From contig JAEZUM010000042.1 of the NCBI GenBank assembly GCA_023421075.1, forward strand, positions 1 to 63,549: 63,549 nucleotides of DNA. The letters are read 5' to 3'. Source of the stretch: Bacillota bacterium. GTDB lineage: Bacteria; Bacillota; Clostridia; Lachnospirales; Lachnospiraceae. The notes beneath the pieces were generated by a model. It did not search any database and was not told the DNA's origin. It worked only from the letters and a program-made list of their open reading frames with translations. Below are positions 8,914 through 17,554 of the stretch, piece after piece. The position numbers were made by a program, and so were the translations under genes. Numbering within the stretch: the stretch's first letter is position 1; each line of letters opens with the position of its first letter.

Positions 8914-9921
8914 TCATTTGCAGGAGGAACGAGCGGTGTAGCTGAAATCCATAATCTTTGATTCAAATTGATAAAAATTACCCTTTAATTTATCGGTTAC
9001 GATTCTCATACATTCGGTCCCCATCTGTTCAATCGGAATTTCAATTACCGAAAGGGGAATATGCAGACTTTCATAAGTGTTGTTATCTCGTACTCCTATG
9101 CTGATAACCTCTTGAGATAAGGGAACCTCTATTATTTTTTTATCCCTCAGATAATTGATATAGCTGATCGCTAAAAGATCCTGCAGACAAAATACACAAT
9201 CCGCATTGGCAAAAGCACTTTCCATCTCTGCAATGGTAGCATTTGCAGATCGTAATGAATTATCCGAGGAGTTAATGATCGTTGTAATGCCACCGGTACT
9301 ATTAAAGGAGTTAATGAAACCGGACATACGCTTCTCATAATAATAAGAGTGGTTATTCTGTGCGGCGAAGATAACTGCTCTTTTTTTACCGTGTGATGAG
9401 AAGATTTCTGCTGCCTTCGCACCGACATCTTCATTGATTAAAAGAACGTTACTATATTTTTGAGAGTATCGATTATACAGAACAATAGGTGTTGAGAATT
9501 CCGTTGCTTCCAGATAGTCCAGGTCCGCTTTGGAGGCGGTACAGATCACGGTAGCAGAATACATCGTCAACTGATCCGGGTCGATTGCTTTACTCAGGTT
9601 ATCCGGCTTAAAGAGGCGGAGGACGATCTCTATTTCATCCTTTGTGACTTCAAGATACTTCTGCATTCCGTTAATAAATTCAAAAAGAAGAGGTGCTCTA
9701 TAGTCATTTGCCCAGAAGACAGCAACATACTTTTTCGTATTATTATTTCTTAATCTACGCGCAGAAATATTCGGGGTATAACCCAATTCCTTTGCCGCGT
9801 CGAGCACTTTTTTACAGGTGCTCTCGGAAATATTACGGGTTTTCGCTTTACCACTCAATACAATCGAGACGGTACTTGGTGATAACTGGGTATATTCTGA
9901 TATCTGGCGAATGGTAGCCAT
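8914..9921 (-). CDS. LacI-family transcriptional regulator
   Basis: Sugar-responsive repressor, 335 aa. The first 55 residues form the LacI helix-turn-helix and hinge helix (MATIRQISEY, SPSTVSIVLSG, ARRLR); the rest is the periplasmic-binding-like effector domain. The ATG at 9921 is chosen because AGGGAGG lies nine bases upstream and LacI proteins start right before the HTH; an upstream ATG at 9984 would add 21 unrelated residues. It sits between the permuted GH3 gene and the divergent importer genes, both of which carry TACAACGTTG-type sites, so it most likely controls them and the S15 hydrolase operon. A TATAAT-like box at 10007-10002 may be its own promoter. Inducer unknown. Confidence 0.92.
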   Translation of the reverse strand: MATIRQISEYTQLSPSTVSIVLSGKAKTRNISESTCKKVLDAAKELGYTPNISARRLRNNNTKKYVAVFWANDYRAPLLFEFINGMQKYLEVTKDEIEIVLRLFKPDNLSKAIDPDQLTMYSATVICTASKADLDYLEATEFSTPIVLYNRYSQKYSNVLLINEDVGAKAAEIFSSHGKKRAVIFAAQNNHSYYYEKRMSGFINSFNSTGGITTIINSSDNSLRSANATIAEMESAFANADCVFCLQDLLAISYINYLRDKKIIEVPLSQEVISIGVRDNNTYESLHIPLSVIEIPIEQMGTECMRIVTDKLKGNFYQFESKIMDFSYTARSSCK

Positions 9922-10112
9922 CTTATGTTCCTCCCTGCTTGGTAAATTTAAGGAGAGTTTAGCACAGTGAAGTAGAATTAGCAATACTAAATATCTACGA
10001 AATTATACTAAACAATGTATCTTTTTGATCATTATAATCCAACAGAATGCACAAAAAGCAAAGCGCGGAATTGGAGATATTGATGAAAAAGTGATTTGAT
10101 CAGACTGCATTA

Positions 10113-10141
10113 TTGACAATAGTAATAAATGCAAGTATAAT
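10113..10141 (+). promoter_or_regulatory. Importer operon promoter
   Basis: TTGACA (10113-10118), a 17-base spacer and TATAAT (10136-10141) match consensus exactly. A TACAACGTTGCA site lies right at the expected transcript start, so the strong promoter is probably held off by the LacI-family protein. The 5' untranslated region is about 120 bases. Confidence 0.88.
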
Positions 10142-10159
10142 TTGCTCATCGATAGTAAG

Positions 10160-10171
10160 TACAACGTTGCA
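10160..10171. promoter_or_regulatory. LacI-family operator, site 3
   Basis: TACAACGTTGCA differs by one base from the perfect palindrome at 8700. It begins 19 bases after the -10 box of the importer promoter, a typical roadblock position. Confidence 0.7.
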
Positions 10172-10214
10172 CTAATTGATATTCATTTGTTTATCGAATT
10201 GGATAAACATATAG

Positions 10215-10229
10215 TACTATAACGTAGTA
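10215..10229. promoter_or_regulatory. Second palindrome in importer leader
   Basis: TACTATAACGTAGTA has TACTA/TAGTA arms and an AACG core related to the other sites. It may be an auxiliary site for the same regulator; the match is weaker. Confidence 0.35.
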
Positions 10230-10271
10230 TTATAATCGTATTGGAGTTTACTTATTGGGAGGAGGATACCA

Positions 10272-11255
10272 TTGGCTAAAAAAGAAATGAAAAGAAAAGC
10301 AATGGCGGTCAGTGCAGGATATATTGAAAACGGAGGCCTAATGGCTCTGCCACATAATCTTGCGACTGATTTTAAGAAAAATAAGACAATTTACTTTCTG
10401 AGTATTCCTATCATTCTGTGGTATGTTATATTCTGCTATTGGCCTATGGAAGGATTGGTAATGGCATTTCAGAGATATAATATCGCGAAAGGAATATTAG
10501 GAAGCCCATTTGTAGGATTTGATAACTTTATTAAGTTTTTTACAGGTCCATACTTTGGACGAATTATGAGAAATACGGCATCAATCGGGTTGCTTGATCT
10601 CGTATTGGGATTTCCGGCGCCGATCATTTTTGCACTTCTTCTGAATGAAGTGAAAAACAGGGCGTTTAAGAAGACCGTTCAAACGATCAGTTACATGCCA
10701 TATTTCATATCGATGGTCGTTATTGCAGGTCTTATTAAGGATTTTACACAAAGTGGTGGCGTAATTTCTGATATCGTCGCAACTCTGACGCATTCACAGG
10801 CAGTTAATTTGTTGGGAGAAGCGAAGTACTTCTGGTGGATCTACGTATTATCCGGCATCTGGCAGGGATTTGGATATGGAAGTATCATTTATATGGCTTC
10901 CTTAAGTTCGATTGATCAGCAGCTTTATGAAGCGGCTGTCATGGATGGTGCGAATCGCTGGAAGCAGACATTACATATCACCCTTCCCGGACTAGCTCCG
11001 ACTATTACAATATTACTGATCATGAGAATGGGAAGTCTGTTCGCAGTCGGTAGTGATAAAATACTCCTTCTATACTCACCCGCCATATATGAGACAGCAG
11101 ATGTAATCAATACTTATGTATATCGCGTTGGTTTGGTAGAGATGAATTATGGTTTTAGTACAGCGGTAGGTCTGTTTAACTCAGTAGTCGGTACGACATT
11201 TCTTTTGGTTACAAATGCGATTTGCCGTAAGTATTCAGAAACAAGTTTGTTTTAG
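10272..11255 (+). CDS. ABC sugar importer permease, LplB type
   Basis: Integral membrane permease (327 aa) of the polysaccharide/oligosaccharide ABC importer class represented by LplB. After a basic cytosolic N-terminus there are about six membrane segments, and the EAA coupling loop reads EAAVMDGANRWKQTLHITL. The start is TTG, set by GGGAGGAGG six bases upstream. It is the first gene of a permease-permease-binding protein operon. No ATPase gene is nearby; importers of this class usually share an MsmX/MsmK-type ATPase encoded elsewhere. The neighbouring cytosolic glycosidases imply an oligosaccharide or glycoside substrate. Confidence 0.92.
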   Translation: MAKKEMKRKAMAVSAGYIENGGLMALPHNLATDFKKNKTIYFLSIPIILWYVIFCYWPMEGLVMAFQRYNIAKGILGSPFVGFDNFIKFFTGPYFGRIMRNTASIGLLDLVLGFPAPIIFALLLNEVKNRAFKKTVQTISYMPYFISMVVIAGLIKDFTQSGGVISDIVATLTHSQAVNLLGEAKYFWWIYVLSGIWQGFGYGSIIYMASLSSIDQQLYEAAVMDGANRWKQTLHITLPGLAPTITILLIMRMGSLFAVGSDKILLLYSPAIYETADVINTYVYRVGLVEMNYGFSTAVGLFNSVVGTTFLLVTNAICRKYSETSLF

Positions 11256-11269
11256 GGGGTGTACATAAT

Positions 11270-12154
11270 TTGAAAATGCGACGTAGTTTTCCACAAATAT
11301 TATTTATGTTTATCAATTCTGCATTTATGGTTCTGTTATGTGTAATCTGTATCGTACCGCTATGGCATGTTATTATGGCATCCATCAGTGAGCCTGCCTT
11401 GGTGGATTTGGCTCCCGGCTTCATCCTTCGGCCTTTGGGAAAGGCATCTACGAAGGCCTTCGCATTAATTATGCAGTATAAAGGGATATGGATGGGGTAT
11501 AAAAATACGCTGTTTTATGTAGTTGCCCAGTGTTTTATTACAAGCTTCTTATCCGTTAATGCCGGATATATATTGTCAAGGAAGCGGTTCCGGTACCGTG
11601 GTGTCCTAATGGGAATGATAACCTTTACCATGTTGTTTAACGGAGGTATGATCCCAACCTATATGGTAATTAAGAAACTTGGATTTTTGGATCATTATTC
11701 AGCTCTGTTAATCCCGGGTGCGTTGCAGGTGTTTTATATCATAATCATGCGGACCGCAATTGCCGGAATACCGGATAGTCTCGAAGAATCAGCAAGAATT
11801 GACGGAGCAGGAGAGTTGACGATCATGTGGAAGGTTATTCTGCCCTTGTGTAAAGCAACGTTTGCAGTAATTATCCTTTTCGTGGCAGTTGGAAAATGGA
11901 ATGAATGGTTTTCAGCACTGCTATATCTTCCGACAGCAAAGGATAAATACCCGCTGCAGATGTTCTTGCGGGAAATACTGATACAATCAACCACAGTTAC
12001 GAATGCTGCTGATGCGATGGAAGGCGCAGCACTTTATAAAACATTGGCAAAATATGCTTCGATTGTTGTTACAACCTTACCAATCTTATGTATTTATCCA
12101 TTTGTACAGAAGTATTTTGTCAACGGTGTTATGGTGGGTTCTGTGAAGGGCTAA
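11270..12154 (+). CDS. ABC sugar importer permease, YtcP type
   Basis: Second permease (294 aa) of the same importer, of the YtcP/MalG-like class. Six predicted membrane segments and an EAA loop (EESARIDGAGELTIMWKVI). It starts 15 bases after the previous stop, with TTG at 11270 after AGGGGGTG; an ATG two codons later (11276) is an alternative. It pairs with the LplB-type permease to form the channel. Confidence 0.92.
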   Translation: MKMRRSFPQILFMFINSAFMVLLCVICIVPLWHVIMASISEPALVDLAPGFILRPLGKASTKAFALIMQYKGIWMGYKNTLFYVVAQCFITSFLSVNAGYILSRKRFRYRGVLMGMITFTMLFNGGMIPTYMVIKKLGFLDHYSALLIPGALQVFYIIIMRTAIAGIPDSLEESARIDGAGELTIMWKVILPLCKATFAVIILFVAVGKWNEWFSALLYLPTAKDKYPLQMFLREILIQSTTVTNAADAMEGAALYKTLAKYASIVVTTLPILCIYPFVQKYFVNGVMVGSVKG

Positions 12155-12184
12155 ATAAATATTTTATTTTAAAGGAGGAGAGAA

Positions 12185-13840
12185 ATGAAAAGAAAATTTG
12201 TAGCTTTATTATTATGTGTGGTACTAGCATTATCAACGTTAAGTGGCTGTAAGAAATCAGCTGAAAATGAACCTGTGGATGCAAAGGACAACTCCGAAGC
12301 AACATCCGGTGGTGATACTGCTGCTGCAGAGGAATGGAAATGGCCTCTGGCAGAAAAGAAGGAGCTTAGTATCTGGATCGTTTGGGAAAACAAATATCTT
12401 AAGAGTCCTGATGAACTTATGGGAGTTCAGCAGATTGAGAAGAACACAGGTGTTCATATTAACTGGAACGTTGTTGCTGGGGCTGAAGCAGCTGAAAAAT
12501 TCTCATTGATGATTGCATCCGGAGAATATCCGGATATAATTCGAGGCGCTGAAGCTTATTACACCGGTGGGTTGACAAAAATGGTGGATGACGGTGTATC
12601 CATTGATTTAACGGATAAAGTGGATAAATACATGCCGAATTACAGTAATTTTAGAAAGAGCAATGAAAAGCTGATGAAGGACACGATGTCCGATACCGGT
12701 AAAATAGTTTCCCTTTACACCATTGCTTCAAAGACAGGTGAAGTCAAGGGCGAACGAGTATGGGGCGGACCTTCGATAAGGAAGGATTGGCTGGATGAGA
12801 CCGGTCTTTCGATTCCGTTGACCATCAATGACTGGCATGAGGCTCTGACTGCGATCAAAGCAAAACATCCTGAATGCGAAGCACCTCTTATGTTAGGAAA
12901 GACAGCAACAAATTATTATGGAGCCTTCACATCAGCCTTTGGAGTGTTACCGGAATTTTATCATGATGGTGGAACGGTGAAATACGGACCGGCAGAGCCT
13001 GGCTACAAGCAGTGGGTAGAGACCTTTAGACAGTGGTTTGCAGAAGGGCTGATTGATCCGAACTTTGTAAGTAATGATGCCAGCTTTATCTCCAGCGGTG
13101 ATTTTATCGGCTCCGGTAAAGCAGCAGCCGGACCAAATGTCTGGGGCATGACAGCCGATGTATACAAGCAGATGGGATATAATCAGGATGAAAAGTATTG
13201 GCTCTCAGGCACACCCTATCCGGTTTTAAATGCAGGAGATGCTCCTCAGGCCGGTGCACCGATGAGTGAGCTGGTAAAGGAGACCTTAGTGGTTACAAGT
13301 GCTTGTAAGGATGTTGAGCTCGCTTTGAGATATCTGGATTACTATTATACGAAGGAAAGCATGATGCTCAGCAGCCTCGGTGTGGAAGGAGAATCCTATG
13401 TTAGCAATGGCGACGGTACCTTCTCCATCACAGATTCTCTGAAAGCTAAGGTAGCAGACGGCACATTCCCGACCGTTTCCGAAGCGGTATATACCTATAG
13501 CCTTGGTGCGGCATCCTTCGGTCTCTATAATTGGGAGATGTTTGATGCGGTTTATGAAGGAAATAAGGCGACGGATGCTTATGACGTTTGGGAAAATACG
13601 AAGTACGATCTGATGCTTCCACCCACGATGACCATGACAGAAGAAGAATCGCAGGAATACGCGTCCCTTTATACCGGAATTCAAACTCTGGTACAAGAAA
13701 ACACAGTTAAGTTTATTATGGGTACATTATCGATGGATCAATATGATCGCTTTATAGAAGATTTACATACCTTTGGAATTGATCGATGCATTGAATTGAA
13801 GCAAGCGGCATTTGACCGTTATAATGCAAGAGGTAACTAA
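12185..13840 (+). CDS. ABC solute-binding lipoprotein, LplA type
   Basis: Extracellular binding protein of 551 aa, long for binding proteins but usual for LplA/YtcQ partners of LplB-type permeases. Signal peptide with lipobox LSGC (Cys22), then an acidic Ser/Glu-rich linker and a family 1 sugar-binding fold. RBS AAAGGAGGAG. It delivers the substrate to the two upstream permeases. Probably the most strongly expressed of the three genes, and followed by a terminator hairpin. Confidence 0.92.
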   Translation: MKRKFVALLLCVVLALSTLSGCKKSAENEPVDAKDNSEATSGGDTAAAEEWKWPLAEKKELSIWIVWENKYLKSPDELMGVQQIEKNTGVHINWNVVAGAEAAEKFSLMIASGEYPDIIRGAEAYYTGGLTKMVDDGVSIDLTDKVDKYMPNYSNFRKSNEKLMKDTMSDTGKIVSLYTIASKTGEVKGERVWGGPSIRKDWLDETGLSIPLTINDWHEALTAIKAKHPECEAPLMLGKTATNYYGAFTSAFGVLPEFYHDGGTVKYGPAEPGYKQWVETFRQWFAEGLIDPNFVSNDASFISSGDFIGSGKAAAGPNVWGMTADVYKQMGYNQDEKYWLSGTPYPVLNAGDAPQAGAPMSELVKETLVVTSACKDVELALRYLDYYYTKESMMLSSLGVEGESYVSNGDGTFSITDSLKAKVADGTFPTVSEAVYTYSLGAASFGLYNWEMFDAVYEGNKATDAYDVWENTKYDLMLPPTMTMTEEESQEYASLYTGIQTLVQENTVKFIMGTLSMDQYDRFIEDLHTFGIDRCIELKQAAFDRYNARGN

Positions 13841-13858
13841 GTCCCCATCCCTATCTTG

Positions 13859-13891
13859 GAGCCCATAGGAAGTTTAATTTCCTGTGGGCTC
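13859..13891 (+). terminator. Hairpin after importer operon
   Basis: GAGCCCATAGGAA pairs with TTTCCTGTGGGCTC around a short loop, 18 bases after the binding-protein stop. The T-run is weak (CATAAATT), so some readthrough is possible. Confidence 0.65.
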
Positions 13892-13948
13892 ATAAATTAA
13901 AGAATACCGTTTTACTACAAAATTAAGTGAATGAATAGACGAAAATAA

Positions 13949-13960
13949 TACAACGTTATA
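13949..13960. promoter_or_regulatory. LacI-family operator, site 4
   Basis: TACAACGTTATA keeps the TACAACGTT core of the other sites. It lies just upstream of a TTGAAT -35-like box of the S15 hydrolase gene. Confidence 0.6.
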
Positions 13961-13967
13961 CCAAGAT

Positions 13968-13997
13968 TTGAATTTATTGAGAGTTATGAGTTTATAT
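13968..13997 (+). promoter_or_regulatory. Candidate promoter of hydrolase operon
   Basis: TTGAAT (13968-13973) is followed after 18 bases by TTATAT. It is imperfect, but it lies between two operator-like sites (13949 and 14007), the same layout as at the permuted GH3 promoter. Confidence 0.5.
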
Positions 13998-14006
13998 ATC
14001 AAAGAT

Positions 14007-14018
14007 ATAACGTGTTAT
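14007..14018. promoter_or_regulatory. LacI-family operator, site 5
   Basis: ATAACGTGTTAT is a perfect inverted repeat (ATAAC/GTTAT) about the central GT, just past the candidate -10 box and 26 bases before the hydrolase start codon. Related in core to the other sites. Confidence 0.45.
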
Positions 14019-14044
14019 CATAGACTGAAAGGAAGATTTAACCT

Positions 14045-15724
14045 ATGCCCACACCGGAGGAAGTCCAGTTGTTCTATCAGAACATAATGAGCCATATCCA
14101 GAAGAGCTATGAGGAATCAGGAGTTGATATAATAACAGCTGATGTCCAGGAAGAGGAAATCTGGATATCCATGCAGGACAACGTAAAGCTTCGAGCTATG
14201 CTATATAAGCCGGCCGGTTGTTCCAAGCTACCTTTAATCCTTCAAAGAACCTGTTATCCGCATAATGAACCGATTTATAAGGCGCATGCAAGGGAATTGG
14301 CCAAAAGAGGATATGCATTTCTTTTTGAATTTTGCCGTGGAACCGGCGGTTCGGAAGGTATCTGGGAACCGAATGTATATGACAGACAGGACGGAAGGGA
14401 TACTCTGGATTGGCTTGAGAAGCAGGACTGGGTGGAATGCATCGGTTATTGGGGGGAATCCTATCTTGCATTTACCGGATGGATCCTCGCAGATATCGTG
14501 ACTCCGAAGGTAAGGTCATTATGTCTGGCTAATTACGGAACGGATCGTTATGTCTCTGCATACGAGAAACAGCTGTTCCGGCATGATGTATTAACCTCCT
14601 GGGCGATGGGGAATGCAGGGTATGACATTCTTGCAGATTATCAGGAATCCTGTAAATACAGGCCTCATGTACTGGTGGATGAAGCTCTCTGGGGTAGAAA
14701 GCTGGAATGGTATCGAAAATGGATCACAAATACACGAAAAGAGGATCAGTACTGGCAACAAGGGTTATGGAAACAGCTGGAGGAAATTCCAACGAAGGTA
14801 ACAATACCGGTCTTTCTTTCGGAGGGATGGTTTGACCACCATCTTGGAAGTGCATTACATACCTGGGAATGCTTATCGGAGGAGGCAAAGGAACATAGTT
14901 GGTTTGATATAGGTCCTTTGAATCATTTCGGGCAAAACAGTATTAATTCCTATCAGCCAAAGAATATCCATCGAGAGAAATGTCCCCCTCATTTGAAGTG
15001 GTTTGAGCTTACCCTAAAACAGAAGAAGCTGCCTGAAAGGACGGTAAATCTATATGTGATTGGAGAGGATCAATGGAAGAAGACAAATGAGTGGCCCTGT
15101 CCGGAGATTCAAAAGAAAATATTGTACTTAGGAGGAGACGACAAGGGGCAAATTGTTGAGGAACCAGGCCTGGAAAACAGTATTACATATATCTATGATC
15201 CGGAGAACCCCGTTCCGTCCAGAGGAGCAGAAGCAATGTTGCACACCATGTCAGAGATAGGGAGTCGATTACAACCAAAACCCGGTGATCGGAACGATGT
15301 TCTAAGCTTTTTATCCGATGCGCTTGAGAAAGATCTCCGGATTTTTGGAAAAACGACAGTTTATTTATTTGCCTCAACGGATGCAGAGGATACCGCCTTT
15401 ACGGCGAAGTTGATGGAGGTCTTACCAAATGGTGAAGCCTATAATATTCGATCATCAATCACTACCATCGCTGCAGATGTTGAGAATTACAGCCCGAATT
15501 CAGTGATAGAGGTATGCATTAATATGTGGGACATTGCCTGGACGATAAGAAAGGGTTCCCGCTTACGACTCGATATTTCTTCCTCTGATTTTCCTCAATA
15601 TGCGATACACAGTAATTATCCCGGTATTTGGTCCTGTTGTGAAGATACCAGGAAGGCCAAGCAAGTCATCTGTTTTGGCAAAAGTGTTCCTTCGAGAATA
15701 GAGCTTGAGATTCTATCCGAATAA
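14045..15724 (+). CDS. CocE/S15-type acyl hydrolase
   Basis: Alpha/beta hydrolase of the Xaa-Pro dipeptidyl-peptidase (S15) / CocE cocaine-esterase family, 559 aa. The nucleophile is Ser139 in WGESY; the acid is in SEGWFDHHLG and the His in GPLNHFG; the C-terminal jelly-roll domain (about residue 330 on) is present. Homologues cleave amides, esters or beta-lactams, so the substrate cannot be named. No signal peptide, hence cytosolic. Flanked upstream by two LacI-type sites, it heads a run of genes for CoA-linked acid metabolism, where an esterase releasing an acyl group from an imported compound makes sense. Confidence 0.85.
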   Translation: MPTPEEVQLFYQNIMSHIQKSYEESGVDIITADVQEEEIWISMQDNVKLRAMLYKPAGCSKLPLILQRTCYPHNEPIYKAHARELAKRGYAFLFEFCRGTGGSEGIWEPNVYDRQDGRDTLDWLEKQDWVECIGYWGESYLAFTGWILADIVTPKVRSLCLANYGTDRYVSAYEKQLFRHDVLTSWAMGNAGYDILADYQESCKYRPHVLVDEALWGRKLEWYRKWITNTRKEDQYWQQGLWKQLEEIPTKVTIPVFLSEGWFDHHLGSALHTWECLSEEAKEHSWFDIGPLNHFGQNSINSYQPKNIHREKCPPHLKWFELTLKQKKLPERTVNLYVIGEDQWKKTNEWPCPEIQKKILYLGGDDKGQIVEEPGLENSITYIYDPENPVPSRGAEAMLHTMSEIGSRLQPKPGDRNDVLSFLSDALEKDLRIFGKTTVYLFASTDAEDTAFTAKLMEVLPNGEAYNIRSSITTIAADVENYSPNSVIEVCINMWDIAWTIRKGSRLRLDISSSDFPQYAIHSNYPGIWSCCEDTRKAKQVICFGKSVPSRIELEILSE

Positions 15725-15824
15725 GAAAATAAATACAGCACTTGCCATGTGAGACAACAAATGGAAGGATAAAAACAGTTGAGAGGATATGAAATATGAA
15801 TAGGATAGGATTGGAGGCAGAAAA

Positions 15825-17192
15825 ATGGATAAAGTTGTGATAGGAGGAGGTCAAGGCTTCTGGGGTGATAGTAATGATGCAGCCGTTCATATGGTGAAGC
15901 ATGGCAACCTGAATTATATGGCCTGTGATTACCTGGCTGAATTGACACTTTCAATTATGGCCAGGCAAAAGTTGAAAAATCCCCAAGCCGGCTATGCCAG
16001 AGATTTCATCGGATTATTAAATGAATGCATCACAGATGCTCAGGAAAACGGAGTTCGCATCCTTACCAATGCCGGAGGAATGAATATTAAGGGTTGTGTG
16101 GATGCAATTGCAGAAATATACAAGAAAAAAGGGTTGTCCGGTCGGAAAATAGGTTATGTGCTCGGTGATGACATGACCGATGAAATTGATCGAATGATGG
16201 CGGAAGGAATTACGTTTGACAATATAGACGGTGTTGGTGAGTTTAAGGATATAAAAGATAAGATAGTGAATGCCAATGTTTATTTCGGACATGAACCGAT
16301 CTTGGAGTGTCTATCGGCGGATGCGGATGTTATTATTACCGGTCGTGCTACGGATTCCACACTTTTTCTTTCCCCGCTTATGTATGAACTGGGGATTCGC
16401 GAAGACGACTGGACCAATATAGCAAGAGGAATTATGGCCGGACATCTTCTGGAGTGCGGCGGTCAGGGAGCCGGAGGTAATTTTGAATATGGATGGCGCG
16501 AAGTTCCGGATATGGATCAATTAGGCTTTCCGATTGCAGAGTTTTCACGAAATGATTTGGTGATTACGAAGGCACCGAATTGCGGTGGTTTAATAACAGA
16601 ACAGTCTTGTAAAGAGCAGTTTTTATACGAAATACATAATCCGGCAAGTTATGTCACTCCGGATGTCATAGCGGATGTTTCACAAGCTACTCTGACTCAG
16701 ATTGGTAATAACCGAGTGGCGGTAGGAGGAATACAGGGGAAGAAACGACCCGATACCTTAAAGCTATCCATCGGTTATCATGCCGGCTATAAGGTGGCCA
16801 CCATGCTGAGCTTTGCATGGCCGGATGCTTACGAGAAGGCTCAAAAAGCAGCCGATATTCTGTTGAAGAAGTTGCAGCGTAAGAACCTGAAAGCAGAAGA
16901 TATTCGAATTGATTATATCGGATTGAATGCGCTTCATCTTGGAATCTCGAATATGGACCCGGCTCATGTGAAGGATTTAAATGAGGTAGTGCTTCGTGTT
17001 GCAATCCGAACCAAGGATAAGCTGGAAGCAGAAAAGATCATTCCGGAGGTAGCACCATTACAACTGAATGGACCACCGGGAGCCAGCTTCTTCGGTGGTA
17101 GAGCAAAAGTTCAAGAGGTAATCGGACTTTGGCCGACCTTGATACCGAGAGATTCAGTAAAATTATCGTCAAATATTTTAACGATTGAATAA
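15825..17192 (+). CDS. AtuA-family protein (DUF1446), N-terminal part
   Basis: Member of the AtuA / DUF1446 family (455 aa), named from the Pseudomonas acyclic terpene utilisation cluster; its reaction is not established. Visible family traits are the N-terminal GGGQGFWGDS motif, RILTNAGGMN, TGRATDSTLF and ECGGQGAGGNFEYGW, and a Gly-rich end (NGPPGASFFGGRAKVQEV). In longer family members a ferredoxin-fold C-terminal domain follows in the same chain; here it is the next gene. RBS GGATTGGAGG. It is followed by a CoA-transferase and thiolase, suggesting it acts on a CoA ester or the acid entering that route. Confidence 0.88.
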   Translation: MDKVVIGGGQGFWGDSNDAAVHMVKHGNLNYMACDYLAELTLSIMARQKLKNPQAGYARDFIGLLNECITDAQENGVRILTNAGGMNIKGCVDAIAEIYKKKGLSGRKIGYVLGDDMTDEIDRMMAEGITFDNIDGVGEFKDIKDKIVNANVYFGHEPILECLSADADVIITGRATDSTLFLSPLMYELGIREDDWTNIARGIMAGHLLECGGQGAGGNFEYGWREVPDMDQLGFPIAEFSRNDLVITKAPNCGGLITEQSCKEQFLYEIHNPASYVTPDVIADVSQATLTQIGNNRVAVGGIQGKKRPDTLKLSIGYHAGYKVATMLSFAWPDAYEKAQKAADILLKKLQRKNLKAEDIRIDYIGLNALHLGISNMDPAHVKDLNEVVLRVAIRTKDKLEAEKIIPEVAPLQLNGPPGASFFGGRAKVQEVIGLWPTLIPRDSVKLSSNILTIE

Positions 17193-17206
17193 AGGGGGAT
17201 CAGAGT

Positions 17207-17539
17207 ATGGCTGAGATTTATCTAAATCAAATCGCTCATGGGAGATCTGGGGATAAAGGAGATACCAGTAATGTCTGTATCTTTGCCAGAAAGCCTGAAT
17301 ATTACGAGGTGATTCGAAGGGAAGTTACGGTTCAGAAGGTAAAGGAGCATTTTGGTGATATTGTCCAGGGCGAAATTACCAGGTATGAGGTTCCCAGTCT
17401 GTCAGGCTTTAACTATGTAATGCAGCATGCGCTGGGAGGTGGTGCTACCCATTCCTTAAGACTGGACAGTCTTGGGAAATCAATGGGCTCTGCCTTTATG
17501 AGAATGAAGATAAATTGTGATGATATACGAGAGAATTGA
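17207..17539 (+). CDS. AtuA-like ferredoxin-fold partner
   Basis: Small protein (110 aa) matching the C-terminal ferredoxin-fold domain of AtuA-type proteins: it has HGRSGDKGDTSNV near the start and NYVMQHALGGGATHSLRLD near the end. It begins 14 bases after the DUF1446 gene with RBS AAAGGGGGA, so the two are very probably subunits of one enzyme. Reaction unknown. Confidence 0.85.
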   Translation: MAEIYLNQIAHGRSGDKGDTSNVCIFARKPEYYEVIRREVTVQKVKEHFGDIVQGEITRYEVPSLSGFNYVMQHALGGGATHSLRLDSLGKSMGSAFMRMKINCDDIREN

Positions 17540-17554
17540 CAGGAGGAAATGATT

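Noticed and set aside
15616..15954. 112-codon minus-strand ORF across the S15 hydrolase/AtuA junction
   Set aside because: Overlaps two real genes on the other strand and has no start signal.
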